From a virus, in IMG/VR virus record IMGVR_UViG_3300042555_000538, positions 1-43,551 of that record: a stretch of DNA of 43,551 bases. One strand, written 5' to 3'. A program made the translations under genes and the position numbers. The notes under the pieces were generated by a model that ran no database searches, was not told where the DNA came from, and saw only the letters and a list, made by a program, of their open reading frames with translations. Positions 1 through 7,602 of the stretch are shown in pieces (position 1 is the first letter of the stretch; each line of letters starts with the position of its first letter).

Positions 1-628
1 CAGGAGACAGACTGTTGCCGGTGCCGCCACGGGACAAGGGGAGCACGCCTTGCGTTTCCGTGGTGTCGCTCAGGTCCACCGCAGGGTGGACGTGATCTCC
101 ACGCGCGGCAACAGTCGAGACACCGGGTGATCCGGGACCGAGAGGCTCAGGCGTTGTAGATGAAAAGATTACAGCGAAGGAACGGTTGGCGGAAAGATCT
201 CCGCCGCCCGTTAACCCCGCGCCAGCCGTGATTGTGCGGCTGGTGGGGACGTAATTTGCAAGCACGATAGGTGCCGAGGTCGCACCCGTGACGCGGCCCT
301 GCGCGTTGACCGTGAGGACTGGCACGCTGTCGGCGGCACCGTAATTGCCAGCCGTGACACCCGTGGTGGTCAGCATGCTGTCGTCAACACCTGATGGCAA
401 GATGTAGAGCGTGCGGTTGGCTGACAGGTCTCCGCCGCCGCCCAGACCGCTGCCGGAGTTGATTTCACGCGAGGACGGCACCGCGCCGACGGCAGCGATG
501 TTCGCAAACTGGACCTTGAACGTCTGACCGTCGATGATGTACGGCATGTAGCCGAGTGTGCTCGTTCCCTGATATTCAGGGAGGCCGGTAATGCGGGTAG
601 GGATGAGATTTGTAGGGACGTTGCTCAA
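1..628 (-). CDS. Tail fibre protein, N-terminal part (continues at 43551 if circular)
   Basis: This is the first ~209 codons of a receptor-binding tail fibre. I chose a TTG start because it overlaps the TGA of the upstream gene (TTGA) and has a GAGG about 10 nt upstream; the first in-frame ATG lies 27 codons later. The protein has two SGLGGGGDLSANRT-like β-repeats (second copy AGLTGGGDLSANRS), then a GDHVHP motif typical of tail-fibre shafts, then SRGGTGNS. The frame is open at base 1 and, crossing to 43551, reads directly into VGGTGIGTAVFTATTTAAARS and the long GGTG-rich fibre ORF. The split codon (base 1 plus 43551 and 43550) reads GTC. The combined protein would be about 1032 residues. It is the last gene of the head/connector segment and the first of the tail segment. 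Confidence 0.85.
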   Translation of the reverse strand, partial: MSNVPTNLIPTRITGLPEYQGTSTLGYMPYIIDGQTFKVQFANIAAVGAVPSSREINSGSGLGGGGDLSANRTLYILPSGVDDSMLTTTGVTAGNYGAADSVPVLTVNAQGRVTGATSAPIVLANYVPTSRTITAGAGLTGGGDLSANRSFAVIFSSTTPEPLGPGSPGVSTVAARGDHVHPAVDLSDTTETQGVLPLSRGGTGNSLSP

Positions 629-945
629 AACTCGTCATCCTCGAAAAAGATTAGATAATCATCGCTGTCCTCAGTGATGAGGAACTGCTCGCTGTTTTGC
701 GCGATAACGCCCGCCGGATTTGTAGCGAGAGGCACATCGGGACGCAAGAATGGTAGCAGAATATTATCCGGCTGGCGAGCGGGAAGGCGATACGGATCGT
801 ATTGGTCGCGATCCCTCTCGCAGACCAGCAAGCCGGGGTAATTTGGGTCGGGCATCAAGTCAGCCAGCGGCATCTTGATGGAGCAGCGCCCACATATGCC
901 GATCGCCAGCGTCGTATTGCCGCGTGTGTTGAGATAGCGGGGCAT
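625..945 (-). CDS. Small Cys-motif (zinc-ribbon-like) virion-arm protein, paralogue of next gene
   Basis: A 106-residue protein. The N-terminal ~70 residues repeat the pattern of the gene just upstream: a YLNTRGNTTLAIGICGRC start with CxxC, then a PLADL helix, a further Cys in LLVCERDRDQYDP, and a closing ARQPDNILLPFLRPDVPL. About 35 extra acidic residues, ending FFEDDEF, are unique to this copy. I chose the ATG at 945 because it overlaps the upstream TGA by one base (TGATG); a longer frame extending to 1020 only reads back through the neighbour. The Cys pattern suggests a metal-bound ribbon or knuckle, but only three Cys are present. Function is unknown; its position between the connector candidate and the fibre suggests a virion or tail-assembly role. 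Confidence 0.75.
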   Translation of the reverse strand: MPRYLNTRGNTTLAIGICGRCSIKMPLADLMPDPNYPGLLVCERDRDQYDPYRLPARQPDNILLPFLRPDVPLATNPAGVIAQNSEQFLITEDSDDYLIFFEDDEF

Positions 946-1178
946 CAGCCGTCCAACGCCACGTCTGGGCGCGGAAAGCGCAGGGTGATGTCCTCTGGCT
1001 GCCGCGCGGGCTCGCGCCACGGGTCGTAATCGTCCACGTCGTCGATGCAGACCTTTAGCGTCGGAATATTCCGGTCGCTGTACAGGTCATCAATAGGAAA
1101 TTTACGCTTGCAGCGGTCACAAATGCCGATGCCGAGGTGATTTCGCCCGATGGTGTTGATGTAGCCCTCAACAGCCAT
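945..1178 (-). CDS. Small Cys-motif (zinc-ribbon-like) virion-arm protein
   Basis: A 77-residue protein, homologous to the following gene. Shared landmarks are YINTIGRNHLGIGICDRC (CxxC), PIDDL, a third Cys in LKVCIDDVDDYDPW, and ARQPEDITLRFPRPDV. It is compact and acidic towards the centre. It starts 4 nt after the stop of the connector candidate and its stop overlaps the next start, so the pair is translationally coupled. I recall similar short proteins beside tail genes in uncultured marine phages, but no function is known to me. A fourth metal ligand is not obvious (an Asp or His could serve), so zinc binding is inference. Confidence 0.75.
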   Translation of the reverse strand: MAVEGYINTIGRNHLGIGICDRCKRKFPIDDLYSDRNIPTLKVCIDDVDDYDPWREPARQPEDITLRFPRPDVALDG

Positions 1179-1182
1179 GATT

Positions 1183-2169
1183 TTACCTCGTGTACGGTGA
1201 AATATTGGGGGCGATCATCATCGGACTGTTGTCGCGCTCTTCCATTTGCGCGATATTCAGTGAAATCGCCGCCTTTTGGTCCAAAATCGGGATCAAATTG
1301 ACGTCAACTTCGACCAATTCAAGCGCCATTTTGGCCGCCAGACCCGAAACGATGGCCTCAAGCCAGCGCTGAGGCACTTCAACGTCCTGCGTCATGGTGC
1401 CGACGTCCATAATGTAGCGCTGACGCCACACGACGATCTGGCAGACGGTCGCGGCCAGATTCGGCACCGGCCACATGTGCATAATTGGGTTGTTGACCTG
1501 ACGATCGAACCAAAATTGCAGCGGGCGGTTCGACTGAAACGCCTTATTTGGCAAGTTTGTGTAGTCGTCGCGGTTCATGCGCGCCAACGGGATCTCGGTC
1601 GGCGTGTTTGCCAGATAGATTTGGCTGAAGCCGAGCGTGCCTGACGTCGCGCGGATGCGGAAATACCGAGACGCCACGCTGCTTTCCAGATCGTACCAAG
1701 TCCACTGGCCTGCGGTCGCGGTTGGCGTCTCAGATTGGATCGTGACCCACGTCACGTTATCGTCTGAACGCTCAAATACGATAGGCACGGCGGGAGCGGA
1801 CCAAAGGATGCCGGTGTTGGAGACGAATACGTCGTCGGTGAAGTCCACTTCGCGGGCCGTTGACGTTGTGTAATTGATGCCGGTCACCTGCTGGAGCCAG
1901 CGGAAGTTGCTGTTCAGGATGTCGACGGTGCCGTCGAGCATCGTGATGTCGCCCACGCCGTCGTACAGCGGGTAGATCTGCTTCTCGATGCACCAGAGCG
2001 GCGCGCCTTGGTTGGCCAAGTCGGAGAGGAACAGGTATAGCTGGTCGTTGGCTATGTCGATGTGTTCGGCGGTGATCTGTTGCGCCGTCAGTTTACAGCG
2101 ACGGATCGCGTTGTCGATGACGCGCCGCGTGTTAAAATTCGTCTGTGAAACTGTGTCTGAAAACGCCAT
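1183..2169 (-). CDS. Putative head-tail connector / tail accessory protein with β-sandwich insertion
   Basis: 328 residues. The N-terminal ~95 and C-terminal ~130 residues look like a podoviral head-to-tail adaptor of the P22 gp4 / T7 gp11 kind: an α-helical start (IDNAIRRCKLTAQQ), the phrase LARMNRDDYTNLPNKAFQSN, then PLQFWFDR, MHMWPVPN and a helical QRWLEAIVSGLAAKMALEL. Between them (about 110-195) lies a β-rich stretch with FERSDDNVTWVTIQSE and SRYFRIRATSGTLGFSQIYL, which resembles an F5/8-type-C (galactose-binding) fold. It lies downstream of a good terminator, so it may have its own promoter. The connector call rests on position and remembered family style, not a search; another tail-completion role is possible. 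Confidence 0.55.
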   Translation of the reverse strand: MAFSDTVSQTNFNTRRVIDNAIRRCKLTAQQITAEHIDIANDQLYLFLSDLANQGAPLWCIEKQIYPLYDGVGDITMLDGTVDILNSNFRWLQQVTGINYTTSTAREVDFTDDVFVSNTGILWSAPAVPIVFERSDDNVTWVTIQSETPTATAGQWTWYDLESSVASRYFRIRATSGTLGFSQIYLANTPTEIPLARMNRDDYTNLPNKAFQSNRPLQFWFDRQVNNPIMHMWPVPNLAATVCQIVVWRQRYIMDVGTMTQDVEVPQRWLEAIVSGLAAKMALELVEVDVNLIPILDQKAAISLNIAQMEERDNSPMMIAPNISPYTR

Positions 2170-2186
2170 AAGGATGTGCTCGCATT

Positions 2187-2216
2187 GTTATCGCAGCAGC
2201 AAGCCGATGACAGCAA
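2187..2216 (-). promoter_or_regulatory. Weak candidate internal promoter for connector/fibre genes
   Basis: On the minus strand, TTGCTG is followed after 18 nt by GATAAC, some 20 nt upstream of the connector candidate's ATG. It is a poor match to σ70 boxes. The main argument is that a convincing terminator lies just upstream, so the tail genes would otherwise depend on read-through. Confidence 0.25.
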
Positions 2217-2243
2217 GCACCTCTAGCGTGGGTGGTATAGCGC

Positions 2244-2273
2244 AAAAACTGCCCGCCAGCAAGGCGAGCAGTT
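2244..2273 (-). terminator. Rho-independent terminator after the head-gene segment
   Basis: The minus-strand RNA forms AACTGC-U-CGCC / GGCG-G-GCAGTT, a 10-bp stem with one internal mismatch and a 5-nt loop, directly followed by UUUUU. It sits 9 nt after the stop of the upstream minus-strand gene. Stem plus U-tract is the classic intrinsic terminator layout, one of the few in this window with a real U-run. Confidence 0.8.
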
Positions 2274-2281
2274 CATTTATA

Positions 2282-2776
2282 TTAGCACTTACCCTTTGGC
2301 ATTGCGGTCAGACCGCCCTTGCTGCGGCGGATCATAGGCTTGCTGCTGTGTGCTGGAACGCCTTTCTTTGCTGCCGCAGCTTTCATCATCTGCGCTTCGC
2401 GGTCGGACATAGCGCCCATTCCACGAGCGCCAGCCTTAGCAGCCGCGCGGGCTGCGGCACCAGCCAAAGCGCCAGCAGCAGCGCCAGCCAAAGCACCGCC
2501 GCCTATGCCACTGGCAGGAGCCTTTGGCATTGGCTTCTTAACTGCGGGGCGACCTACGCCAAGATCTGCGTCAGTTGCGCGGCGGCCAGAGGCGTCGGTC
2601 GGGCGTGTTGAGATGCCTTCGACGGGTGCCTTGCGGCCAGACATGCGACGATCTTCCGCCGCAATCTCGGCCATCGTTGCGCGCTTGCCGCGTTCGTTGA
2701 ACGTGCCGCCCTCGAACATCTTCACTGGGCCGCCGGTCATGTACTTCATCCGAGTGCTATTCTTAAATCCGTCCAT
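2282..2776 (-). CDS. Ala/Gly-rich basic virion-arm protein, unknown function
   Basis: 164 residues from an ATG preceded by AAAGGTAAGTGAC; an upstream TTG at 2815 lies inside the previous gene and is not preferred. The start MDGFKNSTRMKYMTGGPV and the end KGGLTAMPKGKC are rich in Lys/Arg and Gly. The middle (about residues 85-120) is a low-complexity Ala/Gly run (GGGALAGAAAGALAGAAARA) that could form a membrane-active or packing helix. Such 'KGG/TGGPVKMF' proteins occur in head or ejection regions of podoviruses. No enzymatic motif is visible. The gene ends just before the terminator. Confidence 0.7.
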   Translation of the reverse strand: MDGFKNSTRMKYMTGGPVKMFEGGTFNERGKRATMAEIAAEDRRMSGRKAPVEGISTRPTDASGRRATDADLGVGRPAVKKPMPKAPASGIGGGALAGAAAGALAGAAARAAAKAGARGMGAMSDREAQMMKAAAAKKGVPAHSSKPMIRRSKGGLTAMPKGKC

Positions 2777-2777
2777 G

Positions 2778-2954
2778 TCACTTACCTTTCTTGCGGGCCG
2801 CAGCCATGTTATCAATTAAATTGGGGTAGGGTCGTCCAGCCGCCTTGGCGCGAGCCTTGGCAGCTTTCTTGCGCTTGACCGACAAGTCTTTCGGCTTGCC
2901 GAGATCCTTCGGGCGTTTCTTGTCCCAGACAGGTTTTACTGCAAAGTCGCTCAT
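2778..2954 (-). CDS. Short, very basic protein
   Basis: 58 residues, MSDFAVKPVWDKKRPKDLG onward, with about 17 Lys/Arg and clusters such as VKRKKAAKARAKAAGRP. It starts one base after the TGA of the upstream gene, and its stop lies just before the next start, with its terminal codons supplying the AAAGGT ribosome binding site for that gene. The basic character and head-gene position suggest a DNA- or RNA-associated head component, but no known family is recognised. Confidence 0.7.
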   Translation of the reverse strand: MSDFAVKPVWDKKRPKDLGKPKDLSVKRKKAAKARAKAAGRPYPNLIDNMAAARKKGK

Positions 2955-2955
2955 A

Positions 2956-3576
2956 TCAGCAATCCCATTTACGGAGTGAAAGTGCCTTGCGTGTCGGGCG
3001 ACCCTTGTCGTCCTTCATCGGCCCCGGCATGCCAGACATGCGTGCGCAGAATGACTTGCGACGCGCGGCTGCCTTTGGTGATTTCTTTGCCTGCTTCGCG
3101 CTGACAGGAGGCTTGATGTCCTTGCCCTGAGCGCGCAGCGATGCGCGGCCCTTGGCATTGAGGCCGCCTTCGGGGTTCTGCCCCTCCTTGCGGGTCCATG
3201 CGCCGCCGCCCTCGGCCATAGCGAGACCGCCCTTGGCAAAGGGCATGCGCAAGTTGGCGTTGACGCCGCGTTGCTGCGGATTGTAGCCCACGCCCGCAGA
3301 GAACTTTGGATTGCTGTACTGCGCCTGAAGCTGCTGGAGCGCGACGCCTTTGGGGTCGACGCGCATCTGAGCGCCAATGTCGAACTGGCCGTTGCGCATG
3401 GGCATCTGAGCGCCGACCTGCATGCCGTTCGGTGTTAAGTTCGCGTTGGCGCGGGGCGGTTGTCCTTGCTGCATTGGTTGCTGCATGGGCTGCTGCCCGC
3501 GCTTGTTCACGCCCAGCGCGTCGTCGATGTGGCTCTTGGCCTTAAACTGTCGGAGGTCGAAGGCGTTGTCCATCAT
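2956..3576 (-). CDS. Virion-arm protein with conserved basic C-terminal domain (DUF6321-like)
   Basis: About 206 residues. The N-terminal half is Gln/Met/Gly-rich (QQPMQQPMQQGQPP, GAQMPMRNGQFDIGAQMRV) with short repeats. The C-terminal ~85 residues form a recognisable module: AWTRKEGQNPEGGLNAKGR, then DIKPPVSAKQAKKSPKAAAR and KSFCARMSGMPGPMKDDKGR. I remember this as a widespread phage domain, possibly DUF6321, usually next to head genes; function unknown. The ATG at 3576 overlaps the upstream TGA (TGATG); another ATG follows immediately. Probably a structural or head-associated DNA-binding protein. Confidence 0.7.
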   Translation of the reverse strand: MMDNAFDLRQFKAKSHIDDALGVNKRGQQPMQQPMQQGQPPRANANLTPNGMQVGAQMPMRNGQFDIGAQMRVDPKGVALQQLQAQYSNPKFSAGVGYNPQQRGVNANLRMPFAKGGLAMAEGGGAWTRKEGQNPEGGLNAKGRASLRAQGKDIKPPVSAKQAKKSPKAAARRKSFCARMSGMPGPMKDDKGRPTRKALSLRKWDC

Positions 3577-3983
3577 CAATCTGCGTAGGACTTAACCATC
3601 TCAAGGATGATAGTGTACCTGTCACCGGCGCTGGCGTCGTGAGTAGAGAATTGGATGTCGCCATTCTTACCTGCGCCTGCGTTGTTCCACAGACCGCCGA
3701 ACTCCGTCAGGTCCATCGAGTACATGGTGTTCTGCGGGATTGACGTGATAAGCACGTCCGTGGTGGCGTCCCAGAACATGTCAACAATTAGGCCGTGCGT
3801 AAAGACGTGCATCTTAACGATAGTAACGCCGTCGCAAGCCTTGCTGAAAGAGCTAGGGTTGAGCGTCGAAACATCAACCTTGGTCACCTTGGTCTCGCCG
3901 GTGCCGTCGGAGATGTTCGTAAATTTCATAATGGCCATACGCTCGCCATCGAACAGGGTTTGTGTTGCTACTGCATCTGCCAT
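3576..3983 (-). CDS. Conserved β-rich virion protein of unknown role
   Basis: 135 residues from an ATG with GAGGA 8-12 nt upstream; a TTG 15 nt earlier is less likely because it overlaps that ribosome binding site. The phrases FTNISDGTGETKVTKVDVS, MFWDATTDVL, LTEFGGLWNNAGAGKNGDI and YTIILEMVKSYAD are of a kind I have seen in head or neck regions of marine phages. No catalytic residues are apparent. It lies immediately downstream of a UUCG hairpin that separates it from the preceding head gene. Confidence 0.75.
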   Translation of the reverse strand: MADAVATQTLFDGERMAIMKFTNISDGTGETKVTKVDVSTLNPSSFSKACDGVTIVKMHVFTHGLIVDMFWDATTDVLITSIPQNTMYSMDLTEFGGLWNNAGAGKNGDIQFSTHDASAGDRYTIILEMVKSYAD

Positions 3984-4004
3984 CTGTGTATTCCTCAATA
4001 ATCA

Positions 4005-4026
4005 GGGGCCACCCGAAGGCGACCCC
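4005..4026 (-). other. UUCG-loop RNA hairpin between head genes
   Basis: On the minus-strand transcript GGGGUCGCC-UUCG-GGUGGCCCC forms a 9-bp stem with two G·U pairs. Those positions would be A·C mismatches on the plus-strand RNA, so only the leftward transcript folds well. No U-tract follows; the next gene's ribosome binding site is a few nt downstream. It more likely protects or processes mRNA, or attenuates, than terminates. Confidence 0.65.
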
Positions 4027-4040
4027 CTCTTATAACATAA

Positions 4041-4055
4041 GACTAACGCTTAGTC
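4041..4055 (-). repeat. Short perfect inverted repeat over a stop codon
   Basis: GACTAA-CGC-TTAGTC. The TAA stop of the small head protein lies inside the repeat. It resembles a second stop-codon repeat after the GapR-like gene. Confidence 0.5.
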
Positions 4056-4493
4056 ATTAGCCGTTGTTTGCACGTACTGGTACGTGACGCGGACTTGTCC
4101 AACCGTAGGCTGGCCAACGGACGTCACTGTCGCAACGACAGTTCCGTTTGTTCCGATGTTGTCCATTGCAGCAAGCTGTGCCGCAGTGAACGTAGGCAGA
4201 ACGCGGACACCAGTTTTGGCATTGACGCCGCTTGCGTAGGTGGTCGCACCCGATGCCGTACCGACAGAGACAGTTGCCGAGGTGGCACTGTCGTACTGCG
4301 TGAGCACGTCAACGATGATGTTCACAATCTGCGAACCGAAAGGCAAGTAGACTGTGCCGTTTTGCACGAGTGTGGCGTCGAAGTTGATCAACACGGTCTG
4401 CGAAAGAACCGCGAGACCGATGTTTGGGCCGCCTGCTTTACCGGCGTTAATGTCGCCGGAGGCAAGTGGGCCGCTCCAAGTAGTTTGTGACAT
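4050..4493 (-). CDS. Probable capsid decoration or minor head protein
   Basis: 147 residues, β-rich and rich in Thr/Val/Gly with almost no charge clusters: VNIIVDVLTQYDSATSATV, TYASGVNAKTGVRVLP, VRVTYQYVQT. It has the strongest ribosome binding site of the area (TAAAGGAG, 6 nt before ATG), directly after the major capsid gene, and is flanked by hairpins on both sides. Size, composition and position fit an abundant outer-capsid decoration protein, but no family is recognised with certainty. Confidence 0.7.
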   Translation of the reverse strand: MSQTTWSGPLASGDINAGKAGGPNIGLAVLSQTVLINFDATLVQNGTVYLPFGSQIVNIIVDVLTQYDSATSATVSVGTASGATTYASGVNAKTGVRVLPTFTAAQLAAMDNIGTNGTVVATVTSVGQPTVGQVRVTYQYVQTTAND

Positions 4494-4517
4494 TTAGTTT
4501 CTCCTTTAGAGAAGGGA

Positions 4518-4535
4518 GGGGGACCGAAGTCCCCC
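4518..4535 (-). other. UUCG-loop RNA hairpin after the major capsid gene
   Basis: The minus-strand RNA reads GGGGGAC-UUCG-GUCCCCC, a perfect 7-bp GC-rich stem with a UUCG tetraloop. It lies 8 nt after the capsid gene stop and upstream of the next strong ribosome binding site. No U-run follows, so partial termination or 3'-end protection of the capsid message is more likely than full termination. Confidence 0.7.
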
Positions 4536-4542
4536 AACCCAA

Positions 4543-5457
4543 TTAGATGCCAGCCGTACCGTATACGCCGCGTGGATCGGTCCAACCGAACGCATAACGC
4601 TCGGTAGCCTTGTAGCGCATGCTGTCGGTTTCGAAGTCACCTTCCATGCTCTTCTCAAGACCACGACGCATAGCGAGCTTCAAACCTTCTGGCGCATCAG
4701 TCTGTACCCACCATGCAGTGGTCGAGGTGATACGCGACAGGTTGGCTTGTCCTTCCGCCAATAAACCCATAGAATTCACAGGGTTAACGTCGTTGTTCGC
4801 GGTGCCTGCACGCAGTGCGGACTTCAGCAATACTTCAGCTTGGAACACGTTCGAAGGACCGGAAACGATCTTCTTAGGTGTCAAGCGGATGCGCTTGCCG
4901 TTGTTGTCTACTGCGTTGCGGATCTGGATGAGGATCTGCTCAAGCGAGGTCTGCGACAAGTTGGCTGCGGTCGTAAGCTGGTTCGAGAACGTACCAGTTG
5001 CGATCGGGTGAGACGTGTTGACCAACGATACGCCGTCGCCGCCTGCATACGCGCTGTTGAAGGCACGGTTCAGGATGTTGGCACCAAGGGTTTCCTTGGT
5101 TTCGATCAGCGACTGTGCAAGGTGACGAGCATAGGTCTGACCGATACGGATGTGATCGCCATCTTCCACCAGAACCTTTGTCAATGCAAAGGCAAGGCCG
5201 TAGACGCGGTACACGTAGCGCTGGATGAACAGCACGCCGCCGGATTGATACGTGACAGGCATGCCGTCTGGCAATTCTGGCGCGGCACCAAAGCCGAACA
5301 GGACAGGCTCTTCGTGGTAGTTACGGGGAATGCCCTTAAACTCTTTGAAGACCTGCGCCCACTCATCAGCGCGTTGATCGTAAATTCCGTTGAACTCTTC
5401 GTTTAGGATCGGTTCAACGATCGAGCGGAAGTCTGTACTTCTCATTGGGGTAGCCAT
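4543..5457 (-). CDS. Major capsid protein (Mu gpT-like / HK97-fold type)
   Basis: 304 residues. Diagnostic phrases are RSIVEPILNEEFNGIYDQ near the N-terminus, LALTKVLVEDGDHI-like FALTKVLVEDGDHIRIGQTY, then RAFNSAYAGGDGVSLVNTSHP (a typical 'xGxDGxxLxxtsHP' capsid loop), KKIVSGPSNVFQAEVLLKS, and a C-terminal YAFGWTDPRGVYG. This combination is characteristic of capsid subunits of the Mu gpT-like group. It sits downstream of scaffold and decoration-like genes, with a strong AAGGAGGG ribosome binding site and a stabilising hairpin after it, as expected for the most abundant virion protein. No prohead-protease gene was recognised, so maturation is probably without cleavage or by an unrecognised enzyme. 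Confidence 0.85.
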   Translation of the reverse strand: MATPMRSTDFRSIVEPILNEEFNGIYDQRADEWAQVFKEFKGIPRNYHEEPVLFGFGAAPELPDGMPVTYQSGGVLFIQRYVYRVYGLAFALTKVLVEDGDHIRIGQTYARHLAQSLIETKETLGANILNRAFNSAYAGGDGVSLVNTSHPIATGTFSNQLTTAANLSQTSLEQILIQIRNAVDNNGKRIRLTPKKIVSGPSNVFQAEVLLKSALRAGTANNDVNPVNSMGLLAEGQANLSRITSTTAWWVQTDAPEGLKLAMRRGLEKSMEGDFETDSMRYKATERYAFGWTDPRGVYGTAGI

Positions 5458-5471
5458 TGTTCAAGCCCTCC

Positions 5472-6047
5472 TTAGTACGCGGCCTTATCGGCGACGTTTT
5501 GATGTTCGCTGATTTGGACCTGAGCGATGACATACGTGTCACCCCAGTTGTTGTCGGGACCGGGAGTGATCCCGATGAGGCGCATTTGAGCGTTCGCAGC
5601 AGCAGTTGAAACGCCCAACATCATCTGGCTGATGCCGACTACAGTCGAGCCAGTACCGATGGTGGTGGTGTCATACTGCTTACCAATGTCGGCTACGTTC
5701 AGAGCAGCGTCGCTCTGGATTTCATAGACGATGGTTGGGTCGAGCGTAGCGTAAGCAACGATGTCAGTCGCTGCGAGCGATGCAGTCCACTTGTTGGACA
5801 CGCGACGGCGACCGTCACTGTCCGTGAACTCAACGCCTTGGAAGGTGCCGATGAAAGCGGCACCGACAGCGGCAGCCACGAGTGTGCCTTCCGTTTCGCC
5901 ACCAGATGTTGCTGGCGCGATGCGGACGGGTTGGTTCTGTAGTATGTTAACGGCGTAGCCTGTCTGGATCGTGAAGGCGGTAGGACGAACCACACCGCTT
6001 GGTGAATAGACAGGACGTAGGCCGAACGGTTGTGATACCGAAGACAT
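5472..6047 (-). CDS. Head decoration / capsid-associated structural protein
   Basis: 191 residues, largely β and Ala/Thr/Val-rich. It begins SSVSQPFGLRPVYSPSGVVRP, typical of small head proteins encoded just before a major capsid gene. Other landmarks are VNILQNQPVRIAP, GTFQGVEFTDSDGRRRVSNKW, TIVYEIQSDAALN and a C-terminal QISEHQNVADKAAY. Such proteins in related phages are annotated as head stabilisation or structural proteins. Its TAA overlaps the ribosome binding site region of the capsid gene, so the two are tightly linked. The specific role, lattice clamp versus neck, cannot be seen. Confidence 0.7.
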   Translation of the reverse strand: MSSVSQPFGLRPVYSPSGVVRPTAFTIQTGYAVNILQNQPVRIAPATSGGETEGTLVAAAVGAAFIGTFQGVEFTDSDGRRRVSNKWTASLAATDIVAYATLDPTIVYEIQSDAALNVADIGKQYDTTTIGTGSTVVGISQMMLGVSTAAANAQMRLIGITPGPDNNWGDTYVIAQVQISEHQNVADKAAY

Positions 6048-6083
6048 AGCCTTAATCCTCTTGTTAAATGGATGAAACCGTCA

Positions 6084-6623
6084 TCAGTCGAAAAGACCAA
6101 TGCGCGGGTTATGCTCACGCATTTCCATCAAACCGTCACCTTCGAACAACGTGCTGCCTGAACCTTCTGCCTGTTGCCGCATGATCTCTGCGGTTTCAGC
6201 CAGCTTGTTCTCCTCACGTAACGGAGCATCGTGGTGAGCTTCCTGCATAAACCTTTGATACAAGGCTTCGGGCAGCTTAAACGCGATCATCTCGTTGACA
6301 CCAATCATTCCAGACCATTCGCCTGTCTTGATTGAGGCGAACTCCATGCCCGGCACCTCCGACGCTTTTATCGGCTCGTATCCGAGCTGAATGCGACGGT
6401 GGATAGGGTCACGAGGGTTCGTCGTCGTGAGCCAGCACATGTGATATCCCGGTATATTCGGTAGATCAGGTAGTGCGTCATTAAATAACTGCGCCCGGAA
6501 CATTTCAAGTCGGTCGTCATCAGTCACTTCGCGATTTTCGGTGACCTGTCGGTCTTCCATTTCGCGGGACTGCCGTCCAACACCGAGTTCCTTCTTCAAA
6601 CGCTCATCAGTACTATTTGTCAT
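6084..6623 (-). CDS. Conserved head-cluster protein of unknown function
   Basis: 179 residues, charged N-terminus (TNSTDERLKKELGVGRQSR), then a core with IPGYHMCWLTTTNPRDPIHR, LGYEPIKASEVPGMEF, MIGVNEMIAFKLPEALYQRFM and a Met/Glu-rich end. The 'GYhmcWLtttNprDpi' pattern recurs in my memory of podoviral gene sets between scaffold and capsid, without assigned function. A good GGAGTGA ribosome binding site lies 8 nt upstream. It may aid capsid assembly given the strict neighbourhood. Confidence 0.7.
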   Translation of the reverse strand: MTNSTDERLKKELGVGRQSREMEDRQVTENREVTDDDRLEMFRAQLFNDALPDLPNIPGYHMCWLTTTNPRDPIHRRIQLGYEPIKASEVPGMEFASIKTGEWSGMIGVNEMIAFKLPEALYQRFMQEAHHDAPLREENKLAETAEIMRQQAEGSGSTLFEGDGLMEMREHNPRIGLFD

Positions 6624-6641
6624 GTTGTCTCACTCCAGTTT

Positions 6642-7592
6642 TCAGCGAGCCGAACTTTTGTCGTAAGCCTGATAAGCCTTGAGCATTTGGTTACGACGCG
6701 GAACGTCATCCCAAATACCTGCGTCTATCATAGCTTGCTTCCGTTCGGGTGTCACGTATATTTCTTTCTTAGTCGAAACGGGCGCGTGCTCACGCGTCGT
6801 TCCGGTCGGGGGTGCCTTGCGTTTGCTAGGACTTTGGCGGGTTTCCGCCTCGTCGTCGCCAATGCGCGCGGCCACGCGGCGGGTCAGCTCGTGCCAGTAG
6901 TCGGCGTCCTTGGGGTTGTACCCCTCGGCGGCGAGCTGGTTGTCAATGACCTTCGTGATGGCGCTGTCCTCGTCACGGCCACTAGGGTCGTACCATGGGT
7001 TCGCGTTCATCCATTCCTTTGCGTAATTCACCACGCGCGGGTCAGGGCCGGGGTTGGCGTGTTGCTGGCGGACCTGCTCCACTTGCTGCTTCTGCTGCCA
7101 CAGTTGCTGCGCCTCGTACTGCGCTTCGTCACGCAGACGCATCGCCGTTGCCACGTCGTCACCGTTACCGGCCTCGACTGCGCGTGCGATGATGGCCTCG
7201 GCCTGCTTCACGTCGGCCTGAGCCTGCGCGATGCGTTGGTCGATGGCGCTTACGTTGCTGGCAAGCGTGTTGCCCTCGATGGCAGAGACGCGGCGCAACA
7301 GCGCATCGTTCTGCTCACGCAACTCGGCAAGCTCGCGATCGGCGTGCTCCTTGGCGCGTAGCCGCCGCTCACGCTGCTTCTGGCGCTTGACGTTGCTACG
7401 GCTCTTGCGGGCGATCTCTTCGTCACTGTCGTCTTCGCTGTCGCCAAGACGCTCGTCACCATCATCGTCGTCATCATCGTCATCGCTGTCATCGGTGTCA
7501 GCTTCTTCCTGTACAGGTTCCTGTACGGGTTCTTCGCCTTCGATGATTACGATATCGTCTTCGTCATTTTCTGTCAGTTGGTTGTCAGCCAT
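6642..7592 (-). CDS. Capsid scaffolding protein
   Basis: 316 residues with the hallmarks of a podoviral scaffold: an extremely acidic N-terminus (residues ~1-60 with a run of eight consecutive Asp), then a long basic/helical coiled coil (KRQKQRERRLRAKEHADREL to about residue 180), then a compact C-terminal domain with YAKEWMNANPWYDPSGRDED and ITKVIDNQLAAEGYNP. The end carries EIYVTPERKQAMIDAGIWDD. It is located between the portal and capsid genes. It would fill the procapsid interior and leave before DNA packaging. Confidence 0.8.
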   Translation of the reverse strand: MADNQLTENDEDDIVIIEGEEPVQEPVQEEADTDDSDDDDDDDDGDERLGDSEDDSDEEIARKSRSNVKRQKQRERRLRAKEHADRELAELREQNDALLRRVSAIEGNTLASNVSAIDQRIAQAQADVKQAEAIIARAVEAGNGDDVATAMRLRDEAQYEAQQLWQQKQQVEQVRQQHANPGPDPRVVNYAKEWMNANPWYDPSGRDEDSAITKVIDNQLAAEGYNPKDADYWHELTRRVAARIGDDEAETRQSPSKRKAPPTGTTREHAPVSTKKEIYVTPERKQAMIDAGIWDDVPRRNQMLKAYQAYDKSSAR

Positions 7593-7602
7593 TTACATGC
7601 TC

